Shown here piece by piece: positions 5,256 to 9,193 of a DNA stretch of 9,193 nucleotides (positions within the stretch are counted from its first letter, which is position 1; each line of letters opens with the position of its first letter). Both the position numbers and the translations under genes were made by a program. Source of the DNA: JAKACU01 sp021821185. Its GTDB lineage: Bacteria > Bacillota > Bacilli > Alicyclobacillales > SLC66. The notes under the pieces were generated by a model, which saw only the letters and a program-made list of their open reading frames with translations, had not been told where the DNA came from and did not search any database. The stretch is from contig DAHWJX010000038.1 of NCBI GenBank assembly GCA_027343965.1, positions 1 through 9,193 of the forward strand, read 5' to 3'.

Positions 5256-6581
5256 ATGAATTCAGGGGATATAGCTTGGATTCTCGCATCATCGGCATTG
5301 GTTTTAATCATGACGCCAGGCGTAGCTTTTTTCTACGGTGGCATGGTTCGCAACAAAAACGTCATCACCACTATGTTTCAAGTATTTGCCGTCATTCTTA
5401 TCGTATCGGTGCAATGGGTTGTCTTAGGCTATAGTTTGGCATTTGGTCCTGATGTCTCCCATCTTATCGGTAATTTGCAATGGGCCTTCTTTCAAAACGT
5501 GGGAGCGGCGCCTGATGCAACGTATGCCGCAACGATTCCCAACCAACTTTACGCCATTTTCCAAATGATGTTTGCCATTATCACGCCAGCTTTAATTGTC
5601 GGAGGATTAGCAGAACGTGTCAAGTTTTCTTCCTTTCTCGTCTTTATCGTACTTTGGGCGACGTTGATTTACGATCCGCTCGCACATTGGGTATGGGGTG
5701 CGGGTGGTTGGTTGCACAACTTGGGGATTCTTGATTTTGCTGGCGGTACGGTTGTTCATATTAGTTCCGGTGTCGCAGGTTTAGCCGCCGCAATCTACTT
5801 AGGACGCCGCACCGATCACGGTAAAGTAGAGATGAAGGCGCACAATGTACCATTTGTTTTGCTAGGGGTTGCGCTGTTGTGGTTCGGTTGGTTTGGATTT
5901 AATGCTGGCAGCGCAGTTGCCGCCAATTCCTTATCGGTTAGTGCCTTTTTGACTACGAATACCGCTACGGCAGCATCAGCCTTAGCTTGGATGGCTGTGG
6001 AACGTTGGCGCACGGGTCATGCTACCTTACTTGGTGCGTGTGCTGGTGCTGTGGCAGGCCTTGTGGCTATTACGCCTGCGGCAGGTTTTGTCACCGTTGG
6101 TGGATCGCTGATCTTAGGAGCGCTTGGCGGGGTTATCTGCTTTTTTGCCTCAACGGTTTTAAAAGGTCGCTTTGGTTACGATGATGCGCTTGACGCCTTT
6201 GGCGGTCATGGCATAGGTGGAACTTGGGGTGCTATTGCGACAGGGCTATTTGCTACCGTATCCGTTAATTCTTTAGGAGCCAATGGCTTGTTTTATGGAA
6301 ATGTGCATACCCTTTTGGTGCAATTACTCGGCGTAGCTGTATCGTGGGTGTTTAGCTTTGCAGGTACGATGATCATCCTCAAAGTGGTGGATTTGATCAT
6401 GGGGCTTCGTGTATCGCCTGAAGAAGAACGCATTGGATTGGATTTGGTTCTTCATAACGAAAATGCGTATCCAGAGAATCTGACGTGGGATACGGCAGCT
6501 AGTGTGCTTGAAAGTCTGAAAAAAAGCGGCGGACCATTGCCTGAGGCTAAATCCGCTCAGCGATTGCCGAATTCTCTGTAA
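5256..6581 (+). CDS. amt: Ammonium channel Amt
   Basis: A 441-residue integral membrane ammonium transporter of the Amt/Mep/Rh family with about 11 transmembrane helices, carrying ammonium into the cell. The family motifs are all present: PGVAFFYGGMVRNKN (21-35), Asp160 in LDFAGGTVVH, the twin pore histidines His168 and His318, Phe215 in GWFGFNAGSA, and DDALDAFGGHGIGGTWGA (309-326) with Asp310. These residue numbers equal those of E. coli AmtB. The cytosolic tail with EEERIGLDL, where PII proteins act, is retained. Start ATG 5256 has GGGGGAG (5244-5250) 5 nt upstream. ATG 5238 is in frame, but the ribosome site would then be inside the gene. No glnK/PII gene follows: a terminator comes 34 nt after the stop and the next gene is on the other strand. 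Nitrogen control is indicated by the GlnR/TnrA box at its promoter. Confidence 0.95.
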   Translation: MNSGDIAWILASSALVLIMTPGVAFFYGGMVRNKNVITTMFQVFAVILIVSVQWVVLGYSLAFGPDVSHLIGNLQWAFFQNVGAAPDATYAATIPNQLYAIFQMMFAIITPALIVGGLAERVKFSSFLVFIVLWATLIYDPLAHWVWGAGGWLHNLGILDFAGGTVVHISSGVAGLAAAIYLGRRTDHGKVEMKAHNVPFVLLGVALLWFGWFGFNAGSAVAANSLSVSAFLTTNTATAASALAWMAVERWRTGHATLLGACAGAVAGLVAITPAAGFVTVGGSLILGALGGVICFFASTVLKGRFGYDDALDAFGGHGIGGTWGAIATGLFATVSVNSLGANGLFYGNVHTLLVQLLGVAVSWVFSFAGTMIILKVVDLIMGLRVSPEEERIGLDLVLHNENAYPENLTWDTAASVLESLKKSGGPLPEAKSAQRLPNSL

Positions 6582-6614
6582 GGCTTGCTGAAGTTGCAAA
6601 TAGCTTGGAACAAA

Positions 6615-6653
6615 CAACAGGTAACCGTACGTAGAACGGTTACCTGTTGCTTT
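6615..6653 (+). terminator. Bidirectional terminator between amt and the Mur ligase gene
   Basis: Perfect 14-bp arms (CAACAGGTAACCGT, 6615-6628, with 6636-6649) enclose a 7-nt loop. On the plus strand CTTTAAG follows. On the minus strand the hairpin is followed by TTTGTTCC. Placement between two converging stops (6581 and 6663) suggests that it serves both genes. Confidence 0.82.
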
Positions 6654-6662
6654 AAGAGAAAT

Positions 6663-7772
6663 TTATTTTCGTGCAAAGGACAGCAAAAATTCTGCCGTTT
6701 CTTTCATATCCATCGCGTGCGAACCTTTGACAAGCACCGTGCTGCCTTTTTGTAACCGTTGAATAAGGTGCCGATGTAAAGGTTGCCGCATAATGAACTG
6801 GTGTACTTTATCTTTTGATAAACCCGCCGCGATAGCGCTTTGCCCAATTTGTCCTGCCTCGCGGCCGTACGTATACAACAGATCAATGCCTGATTTTGCA
6901 ATATACTTGCCTACATCACGGTGAGCATGCAACGAATACGTGCCCATGCCTAGCATCGTGCCCAAAACGGCGACTTTCTGCCCATTGCCCATATGCTGTA
7001 AAACATCGAGAGATGCCTTTACGGCATTCGGATTGGCGCTGTACGTATCATCAATTATAGTAATTCCCTTTTTTGTTCGATGAACCCACAAGCGTCGTTC
7101 CATTTTATGATAGTGGGCGAGGCCGCGCTGTACCTCTTGGATGGTAAACCCTAAGGAATCGGCAACGGCGATCGCCATTAAGGCATTGTAGACGTGATGA
7201 ACCCCGTGAATAGGAATGGTTACGGGAAAAGACGCATTGCCTGTGTGCGCTACAAAAGCCATACCACCTTCACGATAGCGTACATTCGATGCGGTGTACC
7301 GTGTAGGATGGTTTATACCGACTTTTACGATGCGGCCCTTAAAATTCCTTGTTAAAAGCAGGTTAGAGTTTTTATCGTCCGCATTGATGATCAAGAGCCC
7401 ATTTTGCTTCATGAACAAAATAAGTTCAGATTTGGCTGCCGCGAGTTTTCTGACATCACCGCCAAACTGTCCAATGTGAGCCGTTCCAATGTTGGTGATA
7501 ACACCGATATTGGGCATAATCGCCTTACAGTGAAGACGAATGTGGCCTGGCCCCGACATACCGTACTCAAGAACGAGTGCCTGATGACGAGGGGTTACTT
7601 GGTGCGCGTATCTTCTCGTATGCGTGAAAAAATTGAGATTCCAAGGTGATTTAAAAATATGCCAACGTGTCGATAGGATAGCTGCCGTCATTTCTTTTGT
7701 GGTGGATTTACCAGCGCTACCCGTGATCGCAATGATCGGACGTGTTCGTGGTTGAGTTGGTTGCACGGTCAT
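6663..7772 (-). CDS. Short MurF-like Mur ligase
   Basis: An ATP-dependent amide ligase of the Mur ligase family, about 369 residues, closest in motif style to MurF (D-Ala-D-Ala addition to UDP-MurNAc-tripeptide). Numbered from the ATG at 7772: P-loop TGSAGKSTT (17-25, Lys22), LEYGMSGPGHI (68-78, Glu69), TNIGTAHIGQFGG (93-105, Asn94 and His99), and AAAKSEL with Lys114 at the usual carbamylated position. DDTYSANPNAVKASL, GTMLGMG and KGSHAMDM (C-terminal domain) follow. Full MurF is about 450 residues and begins with a UDP-substrate domain that is missing here, so this is probably a paralogue with another acceptor rather than the essential MurF. The start is uncertain: ATG 7907 and TTG 8012 are in frame, but the latter overlaps the capA-like gene and the added residues look unlike a Mur domain. 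Confidence 0.8.
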   Translation of the reverse strand: MTVQPTQPRTRPIIAITGSAGKSTTKEMTAAILSTRWHIFKSPWNLNFFTHTRRYAHQVTPRHQALVLEYGMSGPGHIRLHCKAIMPNIGVITNIGTAHIGQFGGDVRKLAAAKSELILFMKQNGLLIINADDKNSNLLLTRNFKGRIVKVGINHPTRYTASNVRYREGGMAFVAHTGNASFPVTIPIHGVHHVYNALMAIAVADSLGFTIQEVQRGLAHYHKMERRLWVHRTKKGITIIDDTYSANPNAVKASLDVLQHMGNGQKVAVLGTMLGMGTYSLHAHRDVGKYIAKSGIDLLYTYGREAGQIGQSAIAAGLSKDKVHQFIMRQPLHRHLIQRLQKGSTVLVKGSHAMDMKETAEFLLSFARK

Positions 7773-7863
7773 AGCTTCGGTCTCACTCTCGTTTTTAGTA
7801 AAAATGTATGGCTTTTCGTGATGAATCGTATAGGTGACTAGCCCGTGCCCACAAAAATAACCA

Positions 7864-7891
7864 AATGTAGCTTGTCGTAATACACTGACAA
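7864..7891 (-). promoter_or_regulatory. Possible promoter of the Mur ligase gene
   Basis: On the minus strand TTGTCA (7891-7886) and TACATT (7869-7864) are spaced 16 nt, with five and four matches to consensus. Transcription would start near 7857, about 85 nt before ATG 7772. This supports the shorter Mur ligase start, because ATG 7907 would lie upstream of the promoter. Confidence 0.4.
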
Positions 7892-7924
7892 GGACGACAT
7901 AAACCATGGAAGGATGGGCTGCAG

Positions 7925-8956
7925 GTGGCAACGAATATCGAAATAGCAGCAGTTGGTGACATCCTGATGTGGCACGAACAGATTCAAAGCGCGAGAGTCG
8001 CCGGCGAGCCAAGGTATGATTTTTCTTTGATGTTTGAACAAGTAGCTCCCTATTTTCACCGTGCAGATCTTGTTATAGGCAATCTCGAGACGACGTTATC
8101 AGGGCGTGATAAGCAGTATCAAAGAAAAAATAAGCTGACGGGTTATCCAATGTTCAATTGCCCCATCGAATTAGCCCATGCTCTTCATAAGGCGGGTTTT
8201 GATGTCGTAACGACGGCTAATAACCATTGTATGGACCGAGGTATAGTAGGGCTTAAACATACCATCATGATGCTCAATCAGGAGGGATTGGCACATACAG
8301 GGACGTTTGCCACAAAAAACGATGCGTTGCGACCCTTGGTCATGAACGTCAAAGGTGTGCGCGTTGGTATACTGGCTTACACGTATGGAACTAACTTTCT
8401 TCCCGTCCCTAAGGAACATGCCTATGCCGTATCGCTAATTCGTGATGCGGTAATGGTGAGAGACGTAAAGCGGTTAAAACCGTTGGTGGATATCATCCTT
8501 GTCGCGATGCATTTTGGTTATGAGTTTCACCGCCAACCTTCAAAAAGGCAACAGCGCTTGACGCGGATGTTGTTTCAAGCAGGAGCTGATGTGGTGTTAG
8601 GCGCTCATCCCCATGTGTTGCAGCCGGCAGAGGCAATACGAATAGAAGATGATTTTGGTGAAAACAAGATGCGTTTTGTGATCTATTCCCTGGGAAATTT
8701 TATCTCGACACGCATGATGCATGACCCTTTGACTGAGCAAAGTATCATTTTGAGGATTCATGTGACGAAAAATGAAAAAAATGCGCATATTCATGATGTA
8801 TCCGTCTTGCCCACCATTGTAAAAAAAGTGACGCAAGATTCTCACACATGCTTTTTGGTGCAACCATTGCCTAAAAGTACGCGCGATGTTCGTTTATTGG
8901 AGGTGCGAAAGCATATCCTGAAGCATGTCTTGCATCACGGCATACAGGCAAGTTAA
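7925..8956 (+). CDS. CapA/PgsA-family metallophosphatase-like protein
   Basis: A 343-residue protein of the CapA (PGA_cap) family, with a calcineurin-like metallophosphatase fold. Members take part in poly-gamma-glutamate capsule production or related cell-surface work. Motifs in order: GDILMW (11-16, Asp12), GNLETTLSG (52-60), TTANNHCMDRG (96-106, Asn100, His101, Asp104), AMHFGYEFHRQPS (194-206, His196 and Glu200), LGAHPHVLQPAE (225-236, His228 and His230) and YSLGNFIS (254-261). There is no signal peptide or N-terminal membrane helix, unlike the capsule CapA proteins, so it should act inside the cell. The start is GTG 7925 with GGAAGGA (7908-7914) 10 nt upstream. It is divergent from a Mur-ligase paralogue. 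PgsB/CapB of capsule loci is also Mur-like, but the partner here is of MurF type, so a gamma-glutamate capsule is not established. Confidence 0.87.
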   Translation: MATNIEIAAVGDILMWHEQIQSARVAGEPRYDFSLMFEQVAPYFHRADLVIGNLETTLSGRDKQYQRKNKLTGYPMFNCPIELAHALHKAGFDVVTTANNHCMDRGIVGLKHTIMMLNQEGLAHTGTFATKNDALRPLVMNVKGVRVGILAYTYGTNFLPVPKEHAYAVSLIRDAVMVRDVKRLKPLVDIILVAMHFGYEFHRQPSKRQQRLTRMLFQAGADVVLGAHPHVLQPAEAIRIEDDFGENKMRFVIYSLGNFISTRMMHDPLTEQSIILRIHVTKNEKNAHIHDVSVLPTIVKKVTQDSHTCFLVQPLPKSTRDVRLLEVRKHILKHVLHHGIQAS

Positions 8957-8966
8957 AGGTGAAAAG

Positions 8967-8975
8967 TGGTATAGT
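8967..8975 (+). promoter_or_regulatory. Extended -10 promoter for the permease
   Basis: TGGTATAGT fits the extended -10 consensus TGnTATAAT with one mismatch. No good -35 lies upstream. The transcription start would be near 8982, about 35 nt before the TTG start. I see no terminator hairpin between the capA-like gene and this site, so read-through is also possible. Confidence 0.5.
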
Positions 8976-9016
8976 AAACAACAAATTGCCATTGTGGCGG
9001 AGTTGGGGGAGTTGCG

Positions 9017-9193
9017 TTGAACGACGAGCGTAAAAGCTCCGAGGGGTTACGTAGGGCGCTGACCAATCGGCAAATTCAGATGATGGCGGTCGGCGGGGTT
9101 TTGGGCGTTGGCTTATTTTATGGATCTGCGCTTGCGGTGAAATTGTCGGGGCCAGGTGTTCTTCTGGATTTTATTTTGTGTGGTGTCATCGCC
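9017..9193 (+). CDS. Amino acid permease (APC family), 5' part only
   Basis: The first 59 codons of a membrane amino acid transporter of the APC superfamily, cut by the window end. The N-terminus is a short hydrophilic, cytosolic segment (NDERKSSEGLRRALTNRQ), followed by IQMMAVGGVLGVGLFYGSA, the glycine-rich unwound first helix that binds the substrate amino group, and then LSGPGVLLDFILCGVIA entering helix 2. The pattern matches proton-coupled permeases of the LysP/GabP/ProY type. The substrate cannot be told from this part. The start is TTG 9017 with GGGGA (9006-9010) 6 nt upstream. No other start codon in this frame is suitably placed. Confidence 0.83.
   Translation, partial: MNDERKSSEGLRRALTNRQIQMMAVGGVLGVGLFYGSALAVKLSGPGVLLDFILCGVIA

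Noticed and set aside
7294..7649. Plus-strand open frames inside the Mur ligase gene
   Set aside because: They are shadows of the conserved minus-strand gene and have no recognisable protein motifs.
7773..8012. Longer N-terminus of the Mur ligase from TTG 8012 or ATG 7907
   Set aside because: TTG 8012 lies inside the divergent capA-like gene. Neither start has a ribosome site, and the residues do not resemble a MurF N-terminal domain.
1..9193. CRISPR arrays, insertion sequences, tRNA genes or attachment sites
   Set aside because: I saw no regularly spaced repeats, transposase motifs, terminal inverted repeats of mobile elements or tRNA cloverleaf sequences.

Overview
The window looks like a chromosomal segment of a Gram-positive (Firmicutes) bacterium of moderate GC. 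The reasons are strong Shine-Dalgarno sites, GTG and TTG starts, a DUF309 protein, a CstR-type repressor, a GlnR/TnrA box and a CapA/Mur-ligase pair. The RNase P RNA is the A type, which is unusual for Bacillus-like species and would suit an Alicyclobacillaceae-like or clostridial lineage. That placement is a weak inference.

Layout. (1) Bases 1-344 hold the 3' part of rnpB, ending in a 16-T tract, followed by a DUF309 gene (373-789). (2) A sulfur-redox operon (909-2196) encodes a single-domain rhodanese, a two-domain protein disulfide oxidoreductase (PDO) and a CstR-like persulfide-sensing repressor. A CsoR/CstR-type operator lies inside its promoter, and a strong terminator follows (2217-2261). 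(3) A GTG-start aldehyde dehydrogenase (2330-3778) overlaps a TTG-start class III omega-aminotransferase (3768-5159), a pairing typical of omega-amino-acid or amine catabolism. (4) An ammonium channel gene, amt (5256-6581), follows a promoter with a perfect 33-nt inverted repeat that contains an exact GlnR/TnrA box. It ends at a hairpin shared with the converging gene. (5) A short MurF-like ligase (minus strand) diverges from a CapA-family protein (plus strand). (6) An APC-type amino acid permease starts at 9017 and runs off the window.

The most notable feature is in the PDO gene. The second active site, normally Cys-Pro-Tyr-Cys, is encoded as TGA-Pro-Tyr-Cys, and the same frame continues cleanly for 71 more codons to the expected family C-terminus. 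Directly downstream of the TGA is a hairpin with a GGU apical loop 17 nt away, which meets the published criteria for a bacterial SECIS element. The best reading is a selenocysteine-containing PDO inside a CstR-controlled sulfide/persulfide operon. The alternatives are a nonsense mutation or a sequencing error at that exact codon.

How the parts may work together: CstR would sense reactive sulfur species and derepress rhodanese and the selenoPDO, which handle sulfane sulfur and disulfides/persulfides. The aminotransferase and dehydrogenase would release amino nitrogen from an omega-amino compound (taurine is one possibility). Amt is under nitrogen control. Any link between the sulfur operon and the catabolic pair is speculation.
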